This document shows positions 49,749-59,051 of a stretch of DNA of 64,000 nt, in pieces. Every line of letters begins with the position of its first letter. Position 1 is the first letter of the stretch. The position numbers were made by a program, and so were the translations under genes. Source of the stretch: VRUE01 sp963703175 (GTDB lineage: Bacteria; Actinomycetota; Thermoleophilia; Solirubrobacterales; 70-9); assembly GCA_963703175.1 (NCBI GenBank), contig OY969794.1, positions 1-64,000 of the forward strand, read 5' to 3'. The notes beneath the pieces were generated by a model. The model searched no databases. It was not told where the DNA came from and saw only the letters and a list, made by a program, of their open reading frames with translations.

Positions 49749-50986
49749 CAGGCGACTACCTCCTGCTGATGTTCGAAGGCTGAATCGAAGCTGTCGAGAT
49801 CAGGGTCGATCTCGTGCATCTGGAAACTATCGCGGGCCGCATCGAGCGTCTTCAAGCCCTCGCCGGTGATGTAGAGGACGACCCGCTCGCCGGCGCCGAT
49901 GTCGCCGCGCTCGGCGAGCTTGGCGAGGACGCCGACGGTGACTCCGCCCGCGGTCTCGGTGAAGATCCCGGTCGTCTCCGCGAGGAGGCGAATGCCGGCG
50001 CGGATCTCATCGTCGTTGACCGAGTCGATTGCGCCGCCGCTGTTGCGCGCCTGCTCTAGCGCGTAGGGACCGTCGGCTGGATCGCCGATCGCCAGGCTCT
50101 TGGCAATCGTCTCCGGCTTCTGCGGCTTGCACACATCCCACCCTTCGGCGTAGGCGGTGGCGACGGGGCTACAGCCGAGCGCCTGGGCGCCATTAAAGAC
50201 CGGCTGTTCGCCTTCTACCAACCCCAGGTCCGTCCACTCCTGGAAGCCGCGGGCGACCTTGGTGAAAAGCGAGCCGGACGCAATCGGGCAAACGACGCGG
50301 TCGGGCAACTCCCAGCCAAGCTGCTCGGCGGTCTCGTAAGCGAGCGTCTTGGAGCCCTCGGCGTAGTAGGGGCGCAAGTTGACGTTGACAAAGGCCCAGG
50401 GCCGCGTTTCGGCAAGCTGCGTGCAGAGTCGGTTGACGTCGTCGTAGTTGCCGCGCACGCCGACCAAGTTGGTGCCGTAGATCCCGGTGGCGAGCAGCTT
50501 CTGCTCCTCAAGATTGGCGGGAACGAGGACGTAGGACTCGAGGCCGGCTGCCGCCGCGTGGGCAGCGACGGCATTGGCGAGGTTGCCGGTCGAGGCGCAG
50601 GCGACCGTCTTGAAGCCCAGCTCGAGCGCCTTGGCGACGGCGACCGCAACCACCCGATCCTTGAACGAATGGGTCGGATTTGCGGCGTCGTTCTTGACCC
50701 ATATCTCGGCGTCGAGGCCGAGCCGCTCAGCGAGCCGGTCCGCCCGTACCAGCGGCGTCAGACCTGGCTCAAGCGGGTCCTTTGGACGCGCGGTGAACGG
50801 CAGGAAATCGTCATAACGCCAGATTCCCTGCGAGCCGGCCTGGATGCGGCGCTTCGCTCCCGCGGCGTCGAGGCCGGAATAGTCGTAGGTGACTTCCAGC
50901 GGCCCGAAACAGTTTTCGCAGGCATAGTGGGCGCCCAGCTCGTAGGTTGCCCCGCACTCCTTGCACTTCAAGTTCTCGACTGACAT
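49748..50986 (-). CDS. thrC: Threonine synthase-type PLP enzyme under SAM-riboswitch control
   Basis: A 412-residue PLP enzyme. An N-terminal zinc ribbon (Cys8, Cys11, Cys23, Cys26) is followed by the PLP lysine K109 in NPTHSFKDRVV, STGNLANAVAAHAAAAG for phosphate binding and the ending ITGEGLKTLDAA. The family makes threonine from O-phosphohomoserine. Yet it is headed by a SAM-I riboswitch and coupled to a CysO-like carrier, a context of methionine/cysteine rather than threonine metabolism. Either it balances O-phosphohomoserine between threonine and methionine, or it uses a sulfur donor; the latter is speculation. Confidence 0.88.
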   Translation of the reverse strand: MSVENLKCKECGATYELGAHYACENCFGPLEVTYDYSGLDAAGAKRRIQAGSQGIWRYDDFLPFTARPKDPLEPGLTPLVRADRLAERLGLDAEIWVKNDAANPTHSFKDRVVAVAVAKALELGFKTVACASTGNLANAVAAHAAAAGLESYVLVPANLEEQKLLATGIYGTNLVGVRGNYDDVNRLCTQLAETRPWAFVNVNLRPYYAEGSKTLAYETAEQLGWELPDRVVCPIASGSLFTKVARGFQEWTDLGLVEGEQPVFNGAQALGCSPVATAYAEGWDVCKPQKPETIAKSLAIGDPADGPYALEQARNSGGAIDSVNDDEIRAGIRLLAETTGIFTETAGGVTVGVLAKLAERGDIGAGERVVLYITGEGLKTLDAARDSFQMHEIDPDLDSFDSAFEHQQEVVA

Positions 50987-51009
50987 CCGATCTACCTTTC
51001 CTTACCTAG

Positions 51010-51038
51010 AAAAAAACCTCCGCCTTGTGGGGCAGAGG
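51010..51038 (-). terminator. Riboswitch-controlled intrinsic terminator before thrC
   Basis: On the minus strand CCTCTGCC (51038-51031) pairs with GGCGGAGG (51024-51017), one internal mismatch, and a T-run follows (51016-51010). Within it CCCCACA can instead pair with TGTGGGG of the aptamer P1 3' strand (about 51054-51060), giving the antiterminator. SAM binding fixes P1 and lets the terminator form. Confidence 0.88.
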
Positions 51039-51055
51039 TCCGATCGGACGTCTCC

Positions 51056-51171
51056 CCACATCTTTCAGATCCAAAATCGATCTGCTGGAGTTGGCACCTC
51101 CCCTCGGACCAGTGGTCCAAGGTGGTTGCCGGGGCTTCTGCGGGCCAGTCCCTCCACCCCTCTAGATGTGG
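51056..51171 (-). ncRNA. SAM-I (S-box) riboswitch aptamer
   Basis: Reading the minus strand, P1 is CCACATCT (51171-51164) with AGATGTGG (51063-51056). The core has AGAGGGGTGGAGGGACTGGC, then the AGAAGCCCCGGCAACC segment, GGTGCCAACTCCAGCAGATC and GAAAGAT, all in the order and near-consensus sequence of SAM-I. It lies 70 bp upstream of thrC with a terminator in between, so high SAM should switch off thrC and the cysO-like gene. Confidence 0.95.
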
Positions 51172-51286
51172 CGCTTATGTGGGAAGAACCTTACCAGGGG
51201 TGCATCCGTGCAGTGCGAAAACCGGCTTGCGTTTAACCTTCTGTTCACCGTGGATGCCATGCCTGCCGAGACGATGAGCGTGAACG

Positions 51287-52294
51287 ATGCCGAACCTTCC
51301 GAAGCCGAGGCTGCGACGGTCCGGCCGGCGCGGCGAGCTCATCTCCCCGGCGCCGGCACCTGAGCCGCAGACGCCCAACGTCGAGCAGATCGACTCCTCC
51401 GGCCTGCGCTGGGTCAATATCGAGCAGCCGGGCGCTCTCGAGCGCACTTGGCTGGAGGAAAACTTCGACTTCCACGCCCTCGACCTTGAGGACGTGCTCT
51501 CGCGCAACCAGCGACCGAAGATCGACGTCTACGACGACTACCTCTTCATCGTCCTCCACTTCCCGATCTTCGATCCGGCGGCCGGCCGGCTCGGCACCGG
51601 CGAGCTCGACCTTTTCGTCGGCCCCGGCTACGTGGTGACGATCCCCAACCAACCGCTGCAGCCGGTCGAGTATCTGTTCGAGCGCTGCCGGGCGAAAGAG
51701 GAGTTGCGCGAGCAGCTCTTCTCGCGCGGCTCCGGCTATCTGCTCTACCGCCTCGTCAACGACAGCTTCGACTACTGCTTCCCGATGCTGCGCAAGATCG
51801 GCAACAAGCTCGACGCGCTCGAGGACGACATCTTCGAGGGCCGCTCGGAGGAAGTCGTACGCGACATCTCCAACGTCAAGCAGGAGATCATCAACTTCCG
51901 CAAGGTAATCCGCCCGCAGCGACCGGTGCTGCGCGACCTGGAGAAAGTCAAGCAGCGCTACCTCGCCACCGACCTCGACCTGGAGATCTACTTCGACGAC
52001 ATCGTCGACGCCCACGAGCGCATCTGGGACATGCTCGAGAACTACAAGGAGGTGGTCGAGGCACTGGCCGAGACCAACGAGTCGGTGATCTCTCACCGCG
52101 TCAATGACATCCTCCGCGTGCTCACCTCGATCAGCGTCATCGTCTTGCCTTTGACCCTGCTCGCCAGCATCTGGGGGATGAACTCGCACGTGCCGGGGGA
52201 GCAGTCTGTGGCGGGGTTCTGGATCGTCGTCGGCGCGATGTTCGCGATCCTGGTTGGAATGGTCGCCTACTTCCGCAAGCGCAACTGGCTCTGA
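51287..52294 (+). CDS. corA: CorA-family magnesium/divalent cation transporter
   Basis: A 335-residue CorA: a large cytoplasmic N-terminal domain with long helices (LDALEDDIFEGRSEEVVRDI, PVLRDLEKVKQRYL), then two C-terminal transmembrane helices with the pore signature GMN in LLASIWGMNSHVP and the basic end YFRKRNWL. It is divergent from the thrC riboswitch. No ribosome-binding site is obvious before the ATG at 51287. Substrate could be Mg, Co or Ni. Confidence 0.93.
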   Translation: MPNLPKPRLRRSGRRGELISPAPAPEPQTPNVEQIDSSGLRWVNIEQPGALERTWLEENFDFHALDLEDVLSRNQRPKIDVYDDYLFIVLHFPIFDPAAGRLGTGELDLFVGPGYVVTIPNQPLQPVEYLFERCRAKEELREQLFSRGSGYLLYRLVNDSFDYCFPMLRKIGNKLDALEDDIFEGRSEEVVRDISNVKQEIINFRKVIRPQRPVLRDLEKVKQRYLATDLDLEIYFDDIVDAHERIWDMLENYKEVVEALAETNESVISHRVNDILRVLTSISVIVLPLTLLASIWGMNSHVPGEQSVAGFWIVVGAMFAILVGMVAYFRKRNWL

Positions 52295-52359
52295 CATCAG
52301 GCGCCGCCTCCTCCGCTCCGCGTCCAGGGGCGGCTTGGCGTGAATAGGATGCTCTGTCC

Positions 52360-52848
52360 GTGGCAAATTTCCGCATCTGGGCGCCCTGGCGCCTCGCCTA
52401 CGTGAAGGACGCGTCCAAGGACAACGAGGAGGAGTGCATCTTCTGCGCCAAGCCGGCGGCAGACGATGACGCCGCCAACCTGATCGTCCATCGCGGCGAG
52501 AGCTGCTTCGTCATCCTCAACCTCTTCCCCTACACCAATGGCCACCTGATGGTGGCGCCTTACGAGCACATCGGCCGCATCCAAGATCTTCCCGGTGAAA
52601 CGGTGGCGGAGATGATGGCCCTGGCCCAGCGAGCGATGAGTCGACTCGAAGACGTCTACGACCCGCATGGCTACAACGTCGGCTTCAACCAGGGTCGTGT
52701 TGCCGGAGCTGGGGTTGAGCACCACATCCACCTCCACGTCGTTCCCCGCTGGGGTGGCGACACCAATTTCATGCCGGTGATCGCCGACACCAAAGTGATG
52801 CCACAGACGCTCGAGCAGAGCTTCGAGGCGTTGAAAGGAGCGTTTTGA
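52360..52848 (+). CDS. HIT-family hydrolase/nucleotidyltransferase
   Basis: A 162-residue histidine-triad protein with EHHIHLHVVPRW as active site and an N-terminal CIFC zinc pair (EECIFCAKPA). Its N-terminal RIWAPWRLAYV is typical of the actinobacterial AP4A-phosphorylase-like group. It acts on dinucleoside polyphosphates or nucleoside phosphoramidates. GTG start at 52360; its stop overlaps the manB TTG start (TTGA). Confidence 0.92.
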   Translation: MANFRIWAPWRLAYVKDASKDNEEECIFCAKPAADDDAANLIVHRGESCFVILNLFPYTNGHLMVAPYEHIGRIQDLPGETVAEMMALAQRAMSRLEDVYDPHGYNVGFNQGRVAGAGVEHHIHLHVVPRWGGDTNFMPVIADTKVMPQTLEQSFEALKGAF

Positions 52849-54227
52849 GCGAGACCGCCCCCCTGGCTCCCAGCCGGATCTTCAAGGCCTACGACATCCG
52901 CGGCCTGCACAGCGAGGAGATGGACGAGACCACGGCGCACGCCATCGGCCGCGCCTTCGCCCGCGTCTTGGCGCGGCTGCGCGACAAGCAACCGAGCGAT
53001 CTGCGGGTCGGGCTCGGCCGCGACATGCGGTTGACCGCGCCCTCGATGGCGATGAATCTGCGCGAGGGCCTGATCGCCGAGGGGGCGACGGTACTGGACG
53101 CCGGCATGGTCGCGACCGAGATGCTTTACCACCTGGTCGGCTCACGCGAACTCGACGGCGGCGCGATGGTCACCGCCTCGCATAACCCGAAGGCCTACAC
53201 CGGCGTCAAGCTGGTCCGCGAGGGCGCCCTCGCGCTGTCCGGCGACGCCGGCATCGGCGACGTCCGCCGCGAGATCGAAGCTGGGCTCGGCTCTGCCCCA
53301 GGCGGCGGCTCCTTCGAAGAGGTCGACATCTGGGACGAATACCGCGAGCACGCGCTTTCCTTCATCGACCCGACCGCGGTGAAGCCGCTCAAAGTCGTCG
53401 TCGACGGCGGCAACGGGATGGCGGGGCCGATGGTCGGGCCGACCCTTAGCGGCCTTGGCCTCGAGCTCGACGAGATGTACTTCGTGCCCGACGGCGAGTT
53501 TCCCGACCACGAGCCGAACCCGCTCCTGCCGGAGAACCGCAAGCTGATCGAAGACCGGGTGCGCTCCGCCGGCGCCGACCTTGGCATCGCCTGGGACGGC
53601 GACGCCGACCGCTGCTTCTTCATCGATGGCGAGGGCGCCTTCTGCGACGGCGACTTCATCTGCGCTCTGCTCGCCCGCGCTGCCCTTGCCAAGAACCCCG
53701 GCGCGACGATCCTCTACGACCCCCGCTCCAGCCGCGCCGTCCCCGACTTGGTCGCGGCGGATGGCGGTCACTCGGATCTTTCCCGCGTCGGCCACGCCTT
53801 CTTCAAGATCCGTATGCGCGAGGAGGGGGCCATCTTCGGCGGCGAGGTCTCCGGCCACTATTACTTCCGCGACTTTTGGTGCGCCGACTCGGGCACGATC
53901 CCAGCCCTGCTGATGCTCGAGCTGCTCTCCAAAGAGGGTCGTTCGCTGGGGGAACTGATGGCCGAGTTTCGCTCGAAGTACTTCATCTCCGGCGAGATCA
54001 ACTCCGAGGTCGCCGACCAAGAGGCAAAAATGGAGGAGATCGCCGGGCGCTACTCCGACGGCGAGCTGACCCGGCTCGACGGAATCTCGATCGACTACCC
54101 GGACTGGCACTTCAACGTGCGCCCCTCCAATACCGAGCCACTGCTTCGACTCAACCTTGAGTCGCTCGTCTCACACGAGGACATGGAGGCAAAACGGGAC
54201 GAGGTCCTGGGGTTAATCCGGGCGTGA
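52845..54227 (+). CDS. manB: Phosphomannomutase/phosphoglucomutase
   Basis: A 460-residue alpha-D-phosphohexomutase. The phosphoserine loop is TASHNPKAYTG (S112), the metal-binding loop DGDADRCFFID, the sugar-specificity loop GGEVSGHYYFRD and the phosphate-binding end RPSNTEPLLRLNLE. It interconverts mannose-6-P and mannose-1-P or the glucose equivalents, which could feed the CDP-glucose genes nearby. TTG start coupled to the HIT gene; its stop is coupled to the next gene (GTGA). Confidence 0.94.
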   Translation: MSETAPLAPSRIFKAYDIRGLHSEEMDETTAHAIGRAFARVLARLRDKQPSDLRVGLGRDMRLTAPSMAMNLREGLIAEGATVLDAGMVATEMLYHLVGSRELDGGAMVTASHNPKAYTGVKLVREGALALSGDAGIGDVRREIEAGLGSAPGGGSFEEVDIWDEYREHALSFIDPTAVKPLKVVVDGGNGMAGPMVGPTLSGLGLELDEMYFVPDGEFPDHEPNPLLPENRKLIEDRVRSAGADLGIAWDGDADRCFFIDGEGAFCDGDFICALLARAALAKNPGATILYDPRSSRAVPDLVAADGGHSDLSRVGHAFFKIRMREEGAIFGGEVSGHYYFRDFWCADSGTIPALLMLELLSKEGRSLGELMAEFRSKYFISGEINSEVADQEAKMEEIAGRYSDGELTRLDGISIDYPDWHFNVRPSNTEPLLRLNLESLVSHEDMEAKRDEVLGLIRA

Positions 54228-55225
54228 CCCTCACCTCAGACGAGGCGCTGGAGCAGGCCGCGCTGGCCGGCATTCACCGCCTCCGCATCCCCACGCCCTT
54301 CGCGGTCGGACGGGTCAATTGCTACCTGCTCGAGGACAAGCCACTGACCCTGATCGACACCGGTCCCAACTCGGGCAAAGCGCTCGACGAGCTGCAGGGC
54401 CAGCTTGCCCAACGTGGCCACTCGATCGACGACCTCGAACTGGTCATCCTCACCCACCAGCACATCGACCACCTCGGCTTGATTGAGATCATCGTCGAGC
54501 ACTCCGGTGCGGAAGTCGCCGCGCTCGGTCTCGCCGCCGAGCGCCTCGCCAACTTCGGCGAGGACGCCGAGCGCGAGGACGAGTTCGCGGTCGAACTGAT
54601 GCTGCGCAACGGGATCCCCCAGGAGGTCGCCTTTGCTCTGCAGAGCGTCTCGAAAAGCTTCCGCGGCTGGGGCTCGAAGGCGGAGGTGACGCGACCGCTC
54701 GAGGACGGACAATTAATGGCCTTCCGCGACCGTACCCTGCAGGCCCTCCACCGACCCGGTCACAGCCCTTCGGACACTGTCTTCTGGGATCAGCAGCGGC
54801 GGATCCTGATCGCCGCCGACCATTTGATTGCCCACATCTCTTCCAACCCACTGATCACCCGCCCGCTCGACGGCTCCTCGCAGCGAACCCAGGCGCTGGT
54901 CACCTACATCGAATCGATGAAGAAGACCCGCGAAATGCCAGCCGAAATAGTCCTCTCCGGCCACGGTGAGCCGATCACGGACCACGCCACCCTGATCGAT
55001 GACCGCCTCGCCAAGCACGAGCGGCGCAAGGAGAAGATCTACGCCCTGATCGCCGAGCAGCCGCGCACGGGCTATGAGATCGCCCAGGCGATCTGGGGCA
55101 ACGTCGCCGTCACCCAGGCATTTCTCACCCTCTCGGAGGTAATCGGCCACGCTGATCTGCTGCTCAACGAGGGACGTGTGGACGAAGTCAGCGACGGCGA
55201 CGTCGTCCACTACGAAGCGCTTTAG
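54224..55225 (+). CDS. MBL-fold metallo-hydrolase
   Basis: A 333-residue metallo-beta-lactamase-fold protein with LIDTGPNSG, the zinc motif THQHIDHLG, HRPGHSPSD, IAADHLI and GHGEPI, as in lactonase/RNA-independent hydrolase-like members with a C-terminal winged-helix segment (RKEKIYALIAEQPRTGYEIAQAIWG). The substrate is unknown. GTG start overlaps the manB stop. Its stop overlaps the converging Excalibur gene by 4 bp. Confidence 0.88.
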   Translation: MTLTSDEALEQAALAGIHRLRIPTPFAVGRVNCYLLEDKPLTLIDTGPNSGKALDELQGQLAQRGHSIDDLELVILTHQHIDHLGLIEIIVEHSGAEVAALGLAAERLANFGEDAEREDEFAVELMLRNGIPQEVAFALQSVSKSFRGWGSKAEVTRPLEDGQLMAFRDRTLQALHRPGHSPSDTVFWDQQRRILIAADHLIAHISSNPLITRPLDGSSQRTQALVTYIESMKKTREMPAEIVLSGHGEPITDHATLIDDRLAKHERRKEKIYALIAEQPRTGYEIAQAIWGNVAVTQAFLTLSEVIGHADLLLNEGRVDEVSDGDVVHYEAL

Positions 55226-55818
55226 CCCCTCGGGCGAGGCAGGAGAGTCTCATCGGAGCGGAAGCCAGGGCATTCGCTCGGCTTGTACGGGGAGAGACGG
55301 AGCTGTTCTTCAAAGGCGGCGTAGTAGCGGCCCGGGCGAACGAGGGATTTGCTCAGCTTCCAGACGAGATGGCCAGACTTTGCTTCGGCGCCGACGGCGC
55401 GCGAGACCGCGCGGTCGGCGCCGCGTCCTACCTTGAATATCCGCAGGCGGCGCGGGCCTTCCGGGAAGTGACGATTCCCCATCAAGCAGGCGAAGCCATC
55501 ACCCTCTTGTTCTTCCGGCATCGATGCCGTCCCGTAGAAGAACCCCTTTTTCAGGTTGTAGCCGATCGTCGCGAAGCCCTTGTAGGGACCCGCCAGATCC
55601 TCACAGGCAACACCGTCGCCATCTGCATCGAGCCCGGCGGCATCGTGCGAGGGGCTGCCGTTCAGATCAGTGAACCGGCCTTGCGCCGCCGCCTGGCTGG
55701 AGAAGGACGCGCAACCAGCGGGCGCAGTCGCATTTGCGCTCGCCACCCAGAACCCAAGGACAATCGCCACCGCGCCCAGGACGGGGACTCTTGCGCTTGG
55801 GAGATAGGTGGCATGCAC
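55222..55818 (-). CDS. Secreted Excalibur-domain protein
   Basis: A protein of about 198 residues with an N-terminal signal peptide (VPVLGAVAIVLGFWVASANA) and an Excalibur calcium-binding motif (CASFSSQAAAQ..LDADGDGVACEDL, with the DxDxDGxxCE loop). A second, weaker EGDGFACL loop lies further on. It is probably extracellular. The start is uncertain: GTG at 55818 gives a compact signal peptide, and a TTG at 55875 would extend it but leave only 14 bp to the divergent kinase gene. The function of the rest is unknown. Confidence 0.7.
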   Translation of the reverse strand: MHATYLPSARVPVLGAVAIVLGFWVASANATAPAGCASFSSQAAAQGRFTDLNGSPSHDAAGLDADGDGVACEDLAGPYKGFATIGYNLKKGFFYGTASMPEEQEGDGFACLMGNRHFPEGPRRLRIFKVGRGADRAVSRAVGAEAKSGHLVWKLSKSLVRPGRYYAAFEEQLRLSPYKPSECPGFRSDETLLPRPRG

Positions 55819-55889
55819 GGTCGCCGCGATGCTACCCGCGATCCGCTGCGACGACACCGCCGTACCCACCGGCAATAGATTGCAACGCG

Positions 55890-56867
55890 ATGGTCAGGCT
55901 CGGCTCCGGAAAATCGCGCAGGCCCGCCAAGAAGCGGATGCTGCTGATCGTCAACCCCTACGCGACGACCGTCTCCGATCGACTTAAAAATCTGGTGGTC
56001 TACGCACTGCAAGGACGCTACGAGGTCGAGACCGTAACCACCGAGGCGCAGAACCACGCCACCGAGATCGGCCGCGAGGTCCGCGACCACGGCTATGACG
56101 TGGTCGTCGCCTTTGGCGGTGACGGCACGCTGAACGAGGTCGCCAACGGCCTCGCCGGCACCGACGTTCCGGTCTCGGTCCTGCCGGGCGGCTCGACCAA
56201 CGTCGTCTGTCGCACTCTCGGCATCCCCAACGACGTCGTCGACGCGACCGAGCACCTGCTGGCACTAGTAGATGAGTGGATACCGCGGCGGATCGACCTC
56301 GGCAAAGTTGACGAGCGCCACTTCGTCTTCTCCTGCGGAGTTGGAATCGATGCCACCGTGGTCAAGCGGGTCGACGCCCACCCACGGCTTAAGTCGCGCG
56401 CCGGGCCCTACTACTACAGCTGGGCCGCAATCTCAACCTTTTACCGCAACTACCTCGTCAGCCCGGTCCGTCTGCAAATTGAGATTGATGGAGACAAGAC
56501 CAGCGAAGGCGTCACCGCGCTGGCCCAAAACTCCGACCCCTTCACCTACTTCGCCAGCCGTCCGATCCGGGTCTGCGAGGGAGTGGAGATCGACGACGGC
56601 TCGCTCTCGCTCGGCGTCCTCAAACGGGCTGCGCAGCGCGACATGCCCACGCTGATTCCACGCCTCTTTAGCGAGAAACGCCCTGGCGCTCGCCACCGTC
56701 AGATCGAACACTTCGAAGACGTCACGTCAGCCAGCATTGCCTCGACCTCGGAGACCAAGGACGGAATCGCCCGCCCGTTCCCGATTCAGGTCGACGGCGA
56801 CTACATCGGCGAGAAGACGCACCTGGCATTGAGCATCGCCCCCGGTGCGCTCACAATCGTCGCCTGA
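55890..56867 (+). CDS. Diacylglycerol kinase-family lipid kinase
   Basis: A 325-residue DAGK/sphingosine-kinase-type enzyme with LLIVNPYATT, the ATP motif AFGGDGTLNEVANGL, VLPGGSTNVVCRTLG and the GVGIDATVV segment. It phosphorylates a lipid alcohol such as diacylglycerol at the membrane, in phospholipid recycling or glycolipid synthesis. The ATG at 55890 is favoured because upstream in-frame sequence lacks homology and belongs to the opposite gene. It converges on rel with 1 bp between stops. Confidence 0.92.
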   Translation: MVRLGSGKSRRPAKKRMLLIVNPYATTVSDRLKNLVVYALQGRYEVETVTTEAQNHATEIGREVRDHGYDVVVAFGGDGTLNEVANGLAGTDVPVSVLPGGSTNVVCRTLGIPNDVVDATEHLLALVDEWIPRRIDLGKVDERHFVFSCGVGIDATVVKRVDAHPRLKSRAGPYYYSWAAISTFYRNYLVSPVRLQIEIDGDKTSEGVTALAQNSDPFTYFASRPIRVCEGVEIDDGSLSLGVLKRAAQRDMPTLIPRLFSEKRPGARHRQIEHFEDVTSASIASTSETKDGIARPFPIQVDGDYIGEKTHLALSIAPGALTIVA

Positions 56868-56868
56868 C

Positions 56869-59019
56869 TCAGGTGGTTGGCGTTATCCGGTAGGCGTCGA
56901 AGACGGACTCGACGTTGCGCAGGCGAGCGATGCATTGCTTCAGCTGCTCGGTGTCGCCGACCTCGACCACGAAGCGGTTTTTCACCATCGGGTGCTTGGT
57001 CATGCAGCTAGCACCGAGGATGTTGATCCCCGCCTCCGAGAAGGTGCGCGAGAGGTCCTCCAGCAGGCGAGTGCGATCGTAGGCGTCGATCTGCAGTTCA
57101 ACTTTGTAGGTGGACTCATTCTCGCCCTCCCAAGCGACGTCGACGAAGCGTTCGGGTGACTTCATCAGCGCCTTGACGTTCTTGCAATCAGCGCGGTGGA
57201 TGGTGATTCCACGACCAAGCGAGACATAGCCGGCGATCGTGTCGCCGGGCACCGGACGGCAGCACTTGGCGAGCCGCACGGCGATGTTGTCGGCGCCCTT
57301 GACCCGGATCCCGTAGTTGGCGGCGTCCTTGGTCCGCCGCGCCTTGTCCTCGCGCCCACCCTCGAGCCCGACCGGCGCCTCGTCCTCGACCGCCTCGCCC
57401 TCTTTGAGGCGCTGCATCAGCTTGTTGACAACCGCCTTGGTTGCGATCTTGCCCTGGCCGAGGGCGATGTAAAACTCGGTCGCCTTGTGGAAACCCATCT
57501 CGCGGATCACCTGCGCGAGCAATGGCGATATCGCCAGCTTCTGCATCGGCAGGCCGCGCTTACGCAGCGACTCCTCAAGCGCGTCGCGGCCCTTTTTCTC
57601 GGAGTCCTCGCGCCGTTCCTCCCTGAAGAAGGCACGGATCTTGTTGCGGGCGCGGCTGGTGCGCACCAGTTTCAGCCAGTCACGCGAGGGGCCGCGGTTC
57701 TGCTTCGCCGTCAACACCTCGACGATGTCGCCCGAGCGCAGCTGGTAATGCAACGGCACGATGCTGCCGTTGACCTTTGCGCCGACACAACGGTGGCCGA
57801 CGTCGGTGTGGACGGCGTAGGCGAAGTCGAGCGGGGTCGAGCCGGCGGACAGGTTCTTGACCTCGCCCTTTGGGGTAAAGACGAAGACCTCGTCCTCGAA
57901 CAGGTCGACCTTCAGCGACTCGAGGAACTCGGCCGGATCCTGCTCTCCCTCGGCCTCGACCAGCTGCCGTAGCCAGGTCATCTTCTCGCGCTTGGGATCG
58001 GCGGCGCCACCCTCCTTGTAGGCGACGTGAGCGGCGATTCCGTACTCGGCCAGGTCGTGCATGTCGCCGGTGCGGATCTGGATCTCCAGCGGCTTGCCCT
58101 CCGGACCGATCACCGTCGTGTGCAGGGCCTGGTACATGTTGGCCTTCGGCATCGCGACGAAGTCCTTAAAGCGCCCGGGCAGCGGCTTCCAGAGCGAGTG
58201 GATGACGCCGATCGCGCCGTAGCAGTCCTTGACCGAGCCGACAATCACCCGCATCGCGGTCAGATCGAAGATCTCGTTGAACTCGCGACCCTTCTTGGTC
58301 ATCTTCGTGTAGATCGAGTAGAAGTGCTTGGCACGGCCGGAGATCTCGGCTTCGATGCCGACCGCCTTCAGCTCCTTGCCGAGGAAGCGGCCGGCGTCGT
58401 TGACGTAGACCTCGCGCTCGTCGCGCTGCTGGGCGACGAGCTGTTTGATCTCCTTGTACTTGCGCGGGTGCAGAGTGGCGAAAGCGAGATCCTCCAGCTC
58501 CCATTTGATCGCGTGGATTCCCAGCCGGTGGGCGAGCGGCGCGTAGATCTCCAACGTCTCGCGCGACTTCGCCGTCTGCTTCTGCTTGGGCAGCGCGCCC
58601 AAGGTGCGCATGTTGTGTAGGCGGTCGGCCAGCTTGATCAGGATCACCCTGACGTCGGTGGCCATCGCCACCATCATCTTGCGGTAGTTCTCGGCCTGCC
58701 GCTCATCGCGGCTCTCGAAGGTCATCCCGGTCAACTTGGTTACGCCATCAACAAGCTGGGCGATTTCGTCGCCGAACTCGACCCGGACGTCCTCCAGGCT
58801 GGCGCTGGTGTCCTCAACCGTGTCGTGCAGCAACGCCGCGCAGAGAGTCTCGGTGTCGAGCCGCATCCCGGCGCAGATCTGAGCGACCCCCACCGGGTGG
58901 GTGATGAACTCATCGCCGGAGCGGCGCAGCTGATCGGCATGGCGATCGCAGGCGAAGTCGAAGGCGTGGGTCAGCGCCGCCCGTTCGATGCCGGGCGCAG
59001 AGTCGAACTCCTCGACCAC
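56869..59019 (-). CDS. rel: Bifunctional (p)ppGpp synthetase/hydrolase
   Basis: A 716-residue RelA/SpoT homologue. The hydrolase HD domain has ALLHDTVEDT with intact HD residues. The synthetase domain has IFDLTAMRVIV and the YQALHTTVIGPEGKPLEIQIRT block. TGS (VFVFTPKGEVKNLSAGSTPLDFAY is part of it) and C-terminal ACT domains follow. Both activities should be present, so it controls the stringent response. GTG start. It is 32 bp downstream of recJ, in the actinobacterial secDF-rel neighbourhood, with recJ where apt often lies. Confidence 0.96.
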   Translation of the reverse strand: MVEEFDSAPGIERAALTHAFDFACDRHADQLRRSGDEFITHPVGVAQICAGMRLDTETLCAALLHDTVEDTSASLEDVRVEFGDEIAQLVDGVTKLTGMTFESRDERQAENYRKMMVAMATDVRVILIKLADRLHNMRTLGALPKQKQTAKSRETLEIYAPLAHRLGIHAIKWELEDLAFATLHPRKYKEIKQLVAQQRDEREVYVNDAGRFLGKELKAVGIEAEISGRAKHFYSIYTKMTKKGREFNEIFDLTAMRVIVGSVKDCYGAIGVIHSLWKPLPGRFKDFVAMPKANMYQALHTTVIGPEGKPLEIQIRTGDMHDLAEYGIAAHVAYKEGGAADPKREKMTWLRQLVEAEGEQDPAEFLESLKVDLFEDEVFVFTPKGEVKNLSAGSTPLDFAYAVHTDVGHRCVGAKVNGSIVPLHYQLRSGDIVEVLTAKQNRGPSRDWLKLVRTSRARNKIRAFFREERREDSEKKGRDALEESLRKRGLPMQKLAISPLLAQVIREMGFHKATEFYIALGQGKIATKAVVNKLMQRLKEGEAVEDEAPVGLEGGREDKARRTKDAANYGIRVKGADNIAVRLAKCCRPVPGDTIAGYVSLGRGITIHRADCKNVKALMKSPERFVDVAWEGENESTYKVELQIDAYDRTRLLEDLSRTFSEAGINILGASCMTKHPMVKNRFVVEVGDTEQLKQCIARLRNVESVFDAYRITPTT

Positions 59020-59051
59020 AGCGAAGAGATCGGCGAGGAGCTCGCGCTGCT

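Noticed and set aside
55819..55875. Longer N-terminus (TTG at 55875) for the Excalibur protein
   Set aside because: It adds residues before the signal peptide and would leave only 14 bp to the divergent kinase gene; the GTG at 55818 gives a typical signal peptide, though this is not certain.
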